From assembly GCA_944391625.1 (NCBI GenBank), contig CALXUG010000028.1, positions 1 through 38,441 of the forward strand: a DNA stretch of 38,441 bases. Direction: 5' to 3'. The notes under the pieces were generated by a model, which was not told the origin of the DNA, ran no database searches, and was given only the letters and a program-made list of their open reading frames with translations. The stretch comes from an uncultured Clostridia bacterium (lineage in GTDB: Bacteria; Bacillota; Peptococcia; Peptococcales; Peptococcaceae). Numbering within the stretch: the stretch's first letter is position 1; each line of letters begins with the position of its first letter. Shown piece by piece: positions 9,218-16,741 of this stretch. The position numbers were made by a program, and so were the translations under genes.

Positions 9218-10306
9218 TTATAATATCTGCATATAATACCGTTCCAGTTTTCTTGCTTCACTGGACAGATCCATTGTTTCTTTTACTGGTTCCGACAATT
9301 GTCTATCATAACCAAAATTCATTTTCTTTTTTCGCAACCAATTTAACCAACCTTTTTTATCCTTTAAAGAACAAAATTGTACTTTCTCCGACAAAGCTAC
9401 TTCCTCGGTTATAGTATCTGCTAAAATGCACTCCAACCCGTTGGCCTGTGCTTCTAACGCAACCATTGGCAAACCTTCAAATAAGGAGGGCAACAAAAAC
9501 ACATCCATTGCGCTCAGATAAGATGTAATGTCTTTTTGTGCGCCAACAAAAAATACAACAGATTCCAATTGTTTCTCCTGTACCATATTTTGAATCTCTG
9601 ATTCCAATGAGCCATCTCCTACCAATAGCAATCGACTGTCTGGATGTTCTTGGTAAAACACGGCAAACAATTCAATTAAAAATCTATGATTCTTTTGCTT
9701 TTGAAAACGTCCTACATGACCAACCACAAAACTATCTTGTAAACCTAATGCACAACGAAGTTTTTTCCGTCGCTCCGCATCATAAACATATTGCTGACAA
9801 TCTACTAAATTACGCAAAATATACACAGGTTGTTTTTTTCCATATAAAAAATCTGCTGCTGCTTGTGAACAGGCCATTTTTTTTACTGGCAAAATTTTTA
9901 GAGGTGCACATAATATTGCATTACGGATCGCAGATAACAATTTATCTGAGTATTTTGTTAAATGCGCATGTACAATTACATCAGATATCCCAAAGTGCTT
10001 GGCAAGTGGATATAGCAATACCGTTAAATAACTCTCATGATTATGCAGCCAAATATATTCCCTGCCATGTTGCTGAAAAAAATGATGCAGTTCTTTCAAG
10101 CTATGAAACGATATACTCGGTTTAGAAACAAAATAAACGTTCCCACCCAAAGCTATAATTTCATCTTGATAGGAATCATCACTCTTTACAAAATATAAAA
10201 AATCAAATTGAACTTTATCACGATCAATTTTGTAGTAGTAATTCATAAGAACCCGCATGACGCCGCTGTTACGGTTTAATGTGGACACAAATTGCAAAAC
10301 ACGCAT
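9218..10306 (-). CDS. GT4-family glycosyltransferase
   Basis: This is a 362-residue GT-B enzyme resembling EpsF-type transferases. The N-terminus MRVLQFVSTLNRNSGVMRVL is the usual acceptor-side opening with its glycine loop. The C-terminal donor domain shows FVVGHVGRFQKQKNHRFLIE, LLLVGDGSLESEIQ, FFVGAQKDITSYLSAMDVFL and LPSLFEGLPMVALEAQANGL, which contains the FEGLP..ALEAQ nucleotide-sugar loop. It sits between the GT2 gene (4-base gap upstream) and the ABC permease, so it is part of the export/assembly operon. Donor and acceptor are unknown. Confidence 0.88.
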   Translation of the reverse strand: MRVLQFVSTLNRNSGVMRVLMNYYYKIDRDKVQFDFLYFVKSDDSYQDEIIALGGNVYFVSKPSISFHSLKELHHFFQQHGREYIWLHNHESYLTVLLYPLAKHFGISDVIVHAHLTKYSDKLLSAIRNAILCAPLKILPVKKMACSQAAADFLYGKKQPVYILRNLVDCQQYVYDAERRKKLRCALGLQDSFVVGHVGRFQKQKNHRFLIELFAVFYQEHPDSRLLLVGDGSLESEIQNMVQEKQLESVVFFVGAQKDITSYLSAMDVFLLPSLFEGLPMVALEAQANGLECILADTITEEVALSEKVQFCSLKDKKGWLNWLRKKKMNFGYDRQLSEPVKETMDLSSEARKLERYYMQIL

Positions 10307-10310
10307 ACTG

Positions 10311-11096
10311 TCAGTTCACACCCCTGCCATACTTCTTCCACCCATTAATTGCATACTGCGCAAAATACCAACCGGACTTGCCCACGCCATAGCCCAGATA
10401 ACGGCGATACACCTGCCAGCGGCCTTGGGCGGCTTTCAACTTATTGGCAGAACGGCTGGTTTGTGCCAGTCGATAACCGGTCAGGCATTTGTTCAGCACA
10501 CAGCCTTTGGCTCCGGCCTGCAGCAGTGTCAGCCAGTACACGTAGTCCTCATGGGCATAGCTACCATCCATCAAATATTGCTTGGCCACTGCACTGCGCA
10601 GCAATACGGAAGAACAGCAAATATAGTTTTCTTTTAACAGGTCGGGCAATAAAATTTGCTGCTGTGCAATCATACGATTTTTCATGCGCTGGCCATCTTC
10701 CGTTATCATAGCATAGGCGGTGCAGCAAAAATCGTAGCCGGTCTGCTCCAGCAATGCAACCTGCTGCTCCAGCTTGTTGCTGTGCCAGGTGTCATCACTG
10801 TCCAAAAAGGCAATATACTGTCCTTGGGCCAAGGCAATGCCCTGATTGCGCACTGCTGCTACTCCCTGATTGGCAGGGTTGCAGATTACATGCACGCGGC
10901 TATCCTTTTGTGCCCAACGCTGCAGCAAAGCAACGCTGCCGTCCACAGAGCCGTCATCAATGGCCAGCAATTCAAAATCTTCTAAGGTTTGCTGCAACAC
11001 GGAACTTATGGTGCGGTTTAAATACCGTTGGCTGTTATATACCGGCAAAATCACTGTACATATTCTCTTTTTGGTGATATTTATCCCGTTATTCAT
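10311..11096 (-). CDS. GT2-family glycosyltransferase
   Basis: This is a 261-residue GT-A enzyme, probably the first gene of the polysaccharide operon. It has ICTVILPVYNSQRYLNRTIS at the N-terminus, LLAIDDGSVDGSVALL, GVAAVRNQGIALAQGQYIAF and LDSDDTW (DxD metal/nucleotide site), then a variable acceptor domain with YAHEDYVYWLTLLQAGAK. By eye its base composition is clearly richer in GC (many CTG/CAG/GCC codons) than the genes further down the operon. It therefore looks like host-type sequence bordering a more AT-rich, exchangeable cassette. A CGGAG sequence precedes the ATG at 11094-11096. Confidence 0.88.
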   Translation of the reverse strand: MNNGINITKKRICTVILPVYNSQRYLNRTISSVLQQTLEDFELLAIDDGSVDGSVALLQRWAQKDSRVHVICNPANQGVAAVRNQGIALAQGQYIAFLDSDDTWHSNKLEQQVALLEQTGYDFCCTAYAMITEDGQRMKNRMIAQQQILLPDLLKENYICCSSVLLRSAVAKQYLMDGSYAHEDYVYWLTLLQAGAKGCVLNKCLTGYRLAQTSRSANKLKAAQGRWQVYRRYLGYGVGKSGWYFAQYAINGWKKYGRGVN

Positions 11097-11099
11097 ATA

Positions 11100-11310
11100 G
11101 ACTCCGTCATTTGCAAAAATTCTTTTAGTTTTTAAAATATCTCTTTTTTAAAATATATATTTTATAGATTTATATACTCTGTTTAGTTTATCACAAAGTT
11201 TATATATTTCCAATATATTTTCGTATTTACGGAATCTATTAATTCGTTTGTAAATTTTTATTTTTAGATTTTACTATGCCGGATGGTATTCTTTATCCCA
11301 TAAATAAAAA
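11100..11310. other. Very AT-rich non-coding stretch beside DnaA boxes
   Basis: About 210 bases are dominated by A/T runs (for example 11130-11175 and 11195-11280), with no plausible gene. The stretch lies directly next to the DnaA-box cluster and upstream of the repA gene. It may serve as a DNA unwinding element, and also as the promoter region of the minus-strand polysaccharide operon. Only composition supports this. Confidence 0.4.
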
Positions 11311-11311
11311 A

Positions 11312-11398
11312 TAATCCACAAGTTATCCCCACATTTTGTGGATAACTTGTGGATGTTGTAATTTATATTGTGGATATCGTGTTTTGTGCTGTTGATAA
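11312..11398. promoter_or_regulatory. Cluster of DnaA-box-like sites with 15-bp inverted repeat
   Basis: The strand-neutral consensus TTATCCACA recurs. TGTGGATAA at 11337-11345 is an exact reverse match. TAATCCACA (11312-11320), TTATCCCCA (11323-11331), TGTGGATAT (11369-11377) and TGTTGATAA (11390-11398) each differ by one base; TGTGGATGT (11348-11356) differs by two. Arms ATCCACAAGTTATCC (11314-11328) and GGATAACTTGTGGAT (11340-11354) form a perfect inverted repeat around an 11-base centre. This sits about 210 bases upstream of a replication-initiator gene. DnaA binding is the natural reading. Whether it is a replicon origin, a titration site or a relic is not decided by sequence. Confidence 0.65.
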
Positions 11399-11610
11399 CA
11401 TTATTGATACCCTTTTTGTCATCGAACTTACTATTTTTCTCTAATCTTCTCATTCTCTTTTTTCCCTCTAAATGGCATGTTACCGGAACTATAAATTGTA
11501 TTTATGAAATTTTGCAAAATTTTTTTCATTTTAGGTAGCCGGTTTTTGCCTGTTTTTCTCCTGAGTAATGAAAGCAACTTTTTTTCATTTATATTCAGGA
11601 GGAGATTACT

Positions 11611-12747
11611 ATGACAACCACAAACACAACCAACCAATATTTCTACCAAAACCAGCAGGATCAATATACCTTCTACCGCATTCCCAAAGCGTTAATCAAA
11701 GGGGTGCGCTATCAGCATGTTAGCATGGAAGCCAAATTATTGTACGGCATTTTGCTGGACCGCATGAGTTTGTCCTGTAAAAATGACTGGTGCGATGCCA
11801 GCGGTAAAGTTTTTATCATTTACACTTTAGAAGAACTGATGGAAGACTTTAGCTGTTCCGACAAAACTGCCACCAAATTGTTGCGGGAACTGGAACAGAG
11901 CGATTTGATTGTGCGTCGGCGGCAGGGATTGGGCAAGCCCAGTCTGATTTATGTGAAACACATTCAGCAGAGTGAACCGGTAATATCCAAGCGTCGGCTC
12001 AGAAAGCAGCAGCAACGGCAGAGCGGAACCATGTATCGGGCATACAGCTGCACAAACAATCCAACAGAAAGAATTGCTGATGATGCAAAAGCATCTAACA
12101 ATGACCAGATGCAGAAAAATAACGATTATCAAATAGAAAAACGAATCAATAATCAAACAAATAATGGGACAAATAGTAATCATACAGCAAGCCAAAATGA
12201 CAGCACTGCTTTTGTTACAGACCATGAACAGAATAACCAGCAGGCACAACCATGCCCGGTGAGTCGTAAAAATTCCGATTCCGGACACGGAACTTTTACG
12301 ACTCTGGATACGGAAAATGTACGAGGTAATAAGACTGAGAGAAGTTATACTGAGCGAAATAAAAAAGAGGAGGGGGAGGCTGCGCCCCGCAGCTGGAAAA
12401 ATATTGTGCAAGAGCAATTGGAATATGACTGGCTGTTAGAAAGTTATCCACACAACCAGTCTGCCATCAAGACGATGGTGACTATCATTGCTGATGCCAT
12501 GAACAGTGACGATAATGCAGTGGTAAAAGTAGGCGGCAGAGAGCGCCGCATGGATGATGTCAAAGAACAATTATTACAACTGGACAGCGGTCATATTGAG
12601 TATGTATTGGAATATTTGCAATGCAATACCAGCAAGGTGCAGAATGTGTACGGCTATTTACTGACCATCTTGTACAATGCGCCGTTGACTATGGATTTGT
12701 ATTATGAAAAACTGGTGCATCATGACCAGGCCAAGAAAAGACGGTAG
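11611..12747 (+). CDS. repA: Plasmid-type replication initiator RepA (RepA_N N-terminus, DUF6017-like C-terminus)
   Basis: This 378-residue protein resembles RepA initiators of Firmicutes plasmids and integrative elements. The N-terminal winged-helix domain (about residues 15-125) reads YTFYRIPKALIKGVRYQHVS, AKLLYGILLDRMSLSCKNDW, YTLEELMEDFSCSDKTATKL and SLIYVKH. A polar Asn/Gln-rich linker follows (about 130-260). The C-terminal domain (about 265-370) has IVQEQLEYDWLLESYP, RMDDVKEQLLQLDSGHIEYV and VYGYLLTILYNAPLTMDLYY. A strong CAGGAGGAGA precedes the ATG, which fixes the start. It is one of the few plus-strand genes and has no partition, relaxase or integrase neighbours here. It could be a chromosomal relic of an integrated replicon or a domesticated gene. 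The family call is confident; its activity is not. Confidence 0.85.
   Translation: MTTTNTTNQYFYQNQQDQYTFYRIPKALIKGVRYQHVSMEAKLLYGILLDRMSLSCKNDWCDASGKVFIIYTLEELMEDFSCSDKTATKLLRELEQSDLIVRRRQGLGKPSLIYVKHIQQSEPVISKRRLRKQQQRQSGTMYRAYSCTNNPTERIADDAKASNNDQMQKNNDYQIEKRINNQTNNGTNSNHTASQNDSTAFVTDHEQNNQQAQPCPVSRKNSDSGHGTFTTLDTENVRGNKTERSYTERNKKEEGEAAPRSWKNIVQEQLEYDWLLESYPHNQSAIKTMVTIIADAMNSDDNAVVKVGGRERRMDDVKEQLLQLDSGHIEYVLEYLQCNTSKVQNVYGYLLTILYNAPLTMDLYYEKLVHHDQAKKRR
12261..12304. repeat. 17-bp inverted repeat inside the repA linker (candidate internal origin)
   Basis: Arms GAGTCGTAAAAATTCCG (12261-12277) and CGGAACTTTTACGACTC (12288-12304) are complementary except for one position, around a 10-base centre. 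They fall in the non-conserved linker of RepA, encoding the VSRKNSDSGHGTFTTLD region. In characterised RepA_N plasmids, initiator-binding repeats and the origin commonly lie in this part of the rep gene. That makes this the best candidate site for RepA binding. Confidence 0.6.
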
Positions 12748-13126
12748 GAATATGTAATAATGCTGCAGCAATGGCTAGCTGCCTGATTGCCATGTGATGA
12801 TATGGCCGGAAGATAGATGTATGATCATAGATTATTGGTAAGAGCCTCTTTGATCATTATATAAAGAACTCAGCTGTAAAATTCAACGTAAAATTTTATA
12901 GCTAGCAGCGGCGAATACCAGCATTTATCTCCCAGAGTCGGTCTGTCATTTGCGGAAAAATTGCTTTTACCCTTTCTGCTTTATATTTTGCAGGCACAAG
13001 CAAAAGCCCCGTTGCAAAAACAACGAGGCTTGGCAATTCTGTAAAAACAGAATATTCTTATAAAAGCACGTAACTGATTCAATCATTGTTGATTCAATTA
13101 TTCATCTTGTCAAAAATAACTGTGCT
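12748..13126. other. Intergenic region between convergent repA and dsrM
   Basis: No gene is seen here. The region contains a weak A/T-rich hairpin at 12872-12903 (AGCTGTAAAATT and AATTTTATAGCT, one G-U pair). This could follow the repA transcript but has no U-tract. It also contains the GC-rich hairpin at 13005-13030 on the dsrM side, and a small direct repeat TGATTCAAT (about 13075-13100). Confidence 0.5.
13005..13030 (-). terminator. Probable terminator of the dsr operon
   Basis: Read on the minus strand, AGCCTCGTTG and CAACGGGGCT form a 10-bp stem (one G-U pair) around a six-base loop, followed by TTTTGCTTG. It lies about 100 bases past the dsrM stop. The U-tract is short, so the strength is uncertain. 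Confidence 0.6.
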
Positions 13127-14188
13127 TTATTTTTTAGGAATCTGGTTTCCTTCTTCATCATAATCCCAATCCAAAGGCAAACCAACTGCTTTCATCTTCT
13201 GATGGAATTCGTGTTCATATTCTTGATAGCTATGAACTTCTACTTCTGGGTTCCATGGGTTGATGTGACGAACCATACGGTTGTTGTTGGCCATGTTACG
13301 GGTTGGGCTCATGAATACACCGCCGGCATGCATCAATTTACTTGCCGGGAAGTAGATCAACAGAGTGCAAACCAGTGACAGATGGAACCAGAACATCACG
13401 CTGATATCGTTAGCAGTAACAGCTGCCATAATCTGACCAAAGTCAAAATGGCTCAGACCCATTGCAACTTCTTTGATTGCGGTAACATCAGCATGGGTTA
13501 AGTAACGCATGGTCAGACCGGTAATTGCGATACCCATAATCAGGAACAATGGGAAGAAATCGTTTACTAAGCTGATATAACGTACTTTGTCCAGATAGAT
13601 ACGACGGATAAACAAACCTGTAATACCCAACAGCAGCAGGAAACCGGTTAAGTATAACGCCTGCAGATCTACCCAGAACACACCGTCAATTTTTTCCCAC
13701 AGAGTAACTGGGAATGGAACTGGATCGGTAAAGAATCTTAAATGACGGAATACAGTCAGGAAGAAGCCCCAGTGGAAACACAGAGCAAACAACCATAACC
13801 ATTTTTCCCACTGATATGTGATGTTGCCTTCGTCTGTTACTTCTGCTTTGGAGTTACGGAACAAAGAACGGAAGCACAGCACTTCCAGCGCCATACGAAC
13901 GAACACGCCACCTTTAGAAGATGGGTTTTCAATTTTGTTTTGTTTAATGAAATCCAAGGATTTCTGCTGGCCGGCAGTGGTTGGAATTCTGAATGGAACC
14001 GGTGACTGGGCCCATTTATAAATTCTGTAAATAAAGCCGACGATAAACACTGCAATTGCAATGTAAGGAAGAACTCCGCCAAAGAAGAAGTCCAGGTTGA
14101 GCAGTTCTACACCTACATAGACAACAGCCAGGATTGCCAGCACAAAGGCCAGCGCGATACCTGCATTTTTCATCTCCTTATCCCTCAT
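13127..14188 (-). CDS. dsrM: DsrM: membrane cytochrome b subunit of the DsrMKJOP complex
   Basis: This is a 353-residue integral membrane protein of the nitrate reductase gamma/heme b family. In DsrMKJOP it oxidises menaquinol and passes electrons to DsrK. It has about six hydrophobic helices. Likely heme-b ligand histidines are seen in CFHWGFFLTVFRHLRFF and in FWFHLSLVCTLLIYFPASKL. The tail FMSPTRNMANNNRMVRHINP followed by WNPEVEVHSYQEYEHEF is typical of DsrM. Unusually, it is last in the operon (order K-J-O-P-M), 48 bases after dsrP, whereas dsrM is generally first. The start is ambiguous: ATG at 14186-14188 lacks a good ribosome site, while ATG at 14171-14173 has AAGGAG too close to it. 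Confidence 0.88.
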   Translation of the reverse strand: MRDKEMKNAGIALAFVLAILAVVYVGVELLNLDFFFGGVLPYIAIAVFIVGFIYRIYKWAQSPVPFRIPTTAGQQKSLDFIKQNKIENPSSKGGVFVRMALEVLCFRSLFRNSKAEVTDEGNITYQWEKWLWLFALCFHWGFFLTVFRHLRFFTDPVPFPVTLWEKIDGVFWVDLQALYLTGFLLLLGITGLFIRRIYLDKVRYISLVNDFFPLFLIMGIAITGLTMRYLTHADVTAIKEVAMGLSHFDFGQIMAAVTANDISVMFWFHLSLVCTLLIYFPASKLMHAGGVFMSPTRNMANNNRMVRHINPWNPEVEVHSYQEYEHEFHQKMKAVGLPLDWDYDEEGNQIPKK

Positions 14189-14236
14189 TTCTTATTATAA
14201 TTTAGGAAAAAACAACAATTACGATAATTCTGTTTT

Positions 14237-15538
14237 TTATTCTGCTTTTGTTTCTTCTGTCTCAACAGCTTCTACGGCTTTTGGCGCTTTTGGTTCTACT
14301 ACGATACCGTTAGCAGCGTTATATTCTGCAACATATCTGTCAGCTAAACCAGCACGGTCTTCCTGTGGGAATGCGCCTGTATCCATGTCTTTTTTCACAA
14401 CTACAACCAGTTTAAACAGGATGCTGGCAATCAGAATACCGATGGCAAAGATACCAACGATAATCAGTACTTCCGGCAGTGTTACATGGTAAGGTGCAAT
14501 TTCACCAAATGGTGTTTCGGACAAACCACCGATTACGAAGGTCAAACCTTTTTCAATGTACATGGACAGGAATGCTGCCACGCAACCAAAGCCCAACAGT
14601 TTATAATTGGTTCTTGTCTGACGTGGAATCATAATCAGCAGTGTAACAACTGCCAGTACAACAAACAGCATCATCAGAGGTACAAACTGGTTATGACCGT
14701 GTAAACCTGCATACAGATACTGCAATGCAGCTTTGTGGCCTGGCACATTACTATAGAATGCGGTAAAGAATTCGCACACTACCATAAAGATAGTTGCTGT
14801 ATATGCGTAAGCAACGGTTGTAGCCAGCATATCAATGGCTTTTTTACCAGCATCAAAGCCGGTCAGTTTTTTCAGTAAGAAACAGATCAGAATAATCAGA
14901 GATGGACCGGTTGCAAAGGCACCAGCCAGGAATTTTGCAGGCAGCATTGCAGTCAGGAAATAATGACGGCTTGGCAGACCTGCATACAGCCATGCTGTAA
15001 CGATATGAATACTGAACGCAAATGGAATAGAAATAACAGCTAATGTTTTTACAATTTTGCCGTATTTAACGCCTTTGTTTTCAGCCTGCAGTACACTGTA
15101 ACCAACAATCAAATTTAAAACCAGATAAATTGGCAATACGGTCGCATCCCAGCACAGCATGGAGTGCGGTGTATAGTACAGATATACGTTGAACAATTTC
15201 ATTGGAGAACCGATATCCACAACTACGAATAACAACGCCATAATAATTGCAGGAATCGCCAGGAACTCCCCAACTACAGTGATACGGCCATATTCATGCA
15301 CATTATGCAGATAATACGGCAATACAATCATAACGCCGCCGGCGGCTACCCCTACGAAGAAGGTCAGATGACCAATGTACATCCCCCAGGAGATGTCACG
15401 GCTCATACCGGTTACAGCAAAACCTTTTGTCATCTGATAGATATATGCTGCAAAGCCCACAGCAATGATAGCCAGCAGGAATACAATCCACGCCCAATAA
15501 GACTTACTGGTTCTTTTTACTAACGCTTTTTCAATCAT
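14237..15538 (-). CDS. dsrP: DsrP: NrfD-family quinone-interacting membrane subunit
   Basis: This is a 433-residue polytopic membrane protein with about ten hydrophobic segments, the usual NrfD/PsrC-type quinone-handling subunit. Examples are AWIVFLLAIIAVGFAAYIYQ, SWGMYIGHLTFFVGVAAGGV, GEFLAIPAIIMALLFVVVDI and YAYTATIFMVVCEFFTAFYS. In the Dsr complex it partners the iron-sulfur protein DsrO and cytochrome DsrJ on the outer face. The C-terminal tail is charged and Ala/Glu/Lys-rich (EPKAPKAVEAVETEETKAE). AAGGAGGGGTAGATA precedes the ATG at 15536-15538. It lies 13 bases after dsrO, so translation is probably linked. Confidence 0.93.
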   Translation of the reverse strand: MIEKALVKRTSKSYWAWIVFLLAIIAVGFAAYIYQMTKGFAVTGMSRDISWGMYIGHLTFFVGVAAGGVMIVLPYYLHNVHEYGRITVVGEFLAIPAIIMALLFVVVDIGSPMKLFNVYLYYTPHSMLCWDATVLPIYLVLNLIVGYSVLQAENKGVKYGKIVKTLAVISIPFAFSIHIVTAWLYAGLPSRHYFLTAMLPAKFLAGAFATGPSLIILICFLLKKLTGFDAGKKAIDMLATTVAYAYTATIFMVVCEFFTAFYSNVPGHKAALQYLYAGLHGHNQFVPLMMLFVVLAVVTLLIMIPRQTRTNYKLLGFGCVAAFLSMYIEKGLTFVIGGLSETPFGEIAPYHVTLPEVLIIVGIFAIGILIASILFKLVVVVKKDMDTGAFPQEDRAGLADRYVAEYNAANGIVVEPKAPKAVEAVETEETKAE

Positions 15539-15551
15539 TATCTACCCCTCC

Positions 15552-16325
15552 TTACACAATGTAGTAAACTTTTGGCTTGGTGCCCAAGTTTGTTCTACGC
15601 TGCAATGTGAAATTTTCGGCAATTGTTTTGCTGACAGAAGAATTTGGGTCATTGATATCGCCAAATACGATTGCTCCGCCAGCTGCTTCAACACATAAAG
15701 GCAGTTCGCCCACTGCCAGGCGTTCAGAACAGAAATTACATTTTTCTACTACGCCTTTCATACGGGTTGGGTAAGTTGGGTTGATTTCATCCAGGTAATC
15801 ACGAGGATCTTTAAAGTTAAAGCTACGTGCGCCGTATGGACAAGCAGCCATACAGTTACGGCAGCCAATGCAGCGGTGCATATCCATACCGATAACGCCC
15901 TGCGCATTTTTAAAGGTGGCCTTGGTTGGACATACACGAACGCAAACAGGTTCTTCGCAATGATTGCAAATGGTCATAAAGGTTTTATCTTTATACTTTT
16001 CGCTCATTTTTTCGTGTACTTCATCCAGGAATAAATGTTCAAATGTTTCAGGCCAGATCCATTTTACTTCATCTTTTTTGGTGTCAATGTTTGGAACATT
16101 GTGGTATTTATGACAGACTTCGATACATTTGTTTAAGGTATCTTCGTCCATTTTATTCATATCAATAACCATACCCCAGGTTACATCGCTTCTTTTATTG
16201 GCAGCTTCTTTATATGCGCCGTCAACAGCAGCAGCCACAGCAGGATTGGTAGCAACAACAGCTGCACCCACACCAGCAACAGCAGCGGTACCCAGTTTTA
16301 AGAATTTTCTTCTATTCATTTCCAT
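15552..16325 (-). CDS. dsrO: DsrO: Tat-exported ferredoxin-like iron-sulfur subunit
   Basis: This is a 257-residue periplasmic-side [4Fe-4S] protein. It starts with MEMNRRKFLKLGTAAVAGVG, a twin-arginine signal with Ala-rich h-region and AVA-type cleavage site. Cysteine clusters are CNHCEEPVCVRVC (120-132), CIGCRNCMAAC (152-162) and C196/C199/C211. In the last group the position where a fourth Cys is common in NrfC-like proteins is Ala (LCVEAAGG), so C67/C71 or another residue may complete a cluster. In the complex it links cytochrome DsrJ with DsrP. ATG at 16323-16325 is preferred over an upstream GTG because AGGAGGTG lies about nine bases ahead. It starts one base after the dsrJ stop. Confidence 0.93.
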   Translation of the reverse strand: MEMNRRKFLKLGTAAVAGVGAAVVATNPAVAAAVDGAYKEAANKRSDVTWGMVIDMNKMDEDTLNKCIEVCHKYHNVPNIDTKKDEVKWIWPETFEHLFLDEVHEKMSEKYKDKTFMTICNHCEEPVCVRVCPTKATFKNAQGVIGMDMHRCIGCRNCMAACPYGARSFNFKDPRDYLDEINPTYPTRMKGVVEKCNFCSERLAVGELPLCVEAAGGAIVFGDINDPNSSVSKTIAENFTLQRRTNLGTKPKVYYIV

Positions 16326-16326
16326 C

Positions 16327-16740
16327 TTAGTTGGCACCTCCTACTACAGTTGGTTCTACGTGACATTCCCAGCAAGTTGGATTTACCTCAGAATAGGTAT
16401 GACATTTCAGGCAGAAATCTTCATAGTTAGAATGACATTCAAAGCAGGTGTTCTGCAGGCTTGCCAGATATTCGGTGCCATCTTCGGCAACATATACACG
16501 ATTGCCTTCACGAACAACTTCTGTTTTCCAGTCATTTAACAAATCCATATGATGCGCGCGCATCCATTCTACATCTTCTACACATTTGTAGTCATCGCCG
16601 GACAACTGGTTGATAACCGGTGTGTCGAGGCTGACTTCAGGAGCAGCGCCGCTAGCTGGAGAAAACACTACAGACCAGAATGGAACGGTGACTAATACAG
16701 CAAAGATTACAATTCCGATAAAAATATTGGTTTTTTTCAT
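16327..16740 (-). CDS. dsrJ: DsrJ: triheme cytochrome c of the DsrMKJOP complex
   Basis: This is a 137-residue exported c-type cytochrome. An uncleaved or signal-like N-terminal helix (NIFIGIVIFAVLVTVPFWSV) is followed by three heme motifs: CFECH (99-103), CLKCH (110-114) and CWECH (123-127). The conserved segment KCVEDVEWMRAHHMDLLNDW carries Cys53. An equivalent Cys in purple-bacterial DsrJ is reported as an unusual distal heme ligand. Heme attachment requires the System II proteins encoded upstream in the same operon. The start at 16738-16740 is chosen because AGGAGGAAG precedes it; the earlier in-frame ATG would contain that ribosome site. One base separates it from the dsrK stop. Confidence 0.95.
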   Translation of the reverse strand: MKKTNIFIGIVIFAVLVTVPFWSVVFSPASGAAPEVSLDTPVINQLSGDDYKCVEDVEWMRAHHMDLLNDWKTEVVREGNRVYVAEDGTEYLASLQNTCFECHSNYEDFCLKCHTYSEVNPTCWECHVEPTVVGGAN

Positions 16741-16741
16741 C

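Noticed and set aside
9538-10125. A 195-codon plus-strand frame inside the GT4 gene
   Set aside because: The opposite strand encodes unmistakable GT4 motifs, and the plus frame has no ribosome site or domain.
11312-11398. The main chromosomal oriC
   Set aside because: DnaA boxes and AT-rich DNA are present, but dnaA, dnaN, rpmH or gidA are absent, and genes on both sides run in the same direction instead of diverging. A plasmid-type or titration locus fits better.
11431-11664. A minus-strand gene overlapping the repA start
   Set aside because: It overlaps the repA ribosome site and first codons, has no ribosome site of its own and shows no recognisable sequence.
11827-12417. A 196-codon membrane-like protein on the minus strand within repA
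   Set aside because: It is a shadow of the clear RepA reading frame; hydrophobicity arises from the complement of its Asn/Gln-rich linker.
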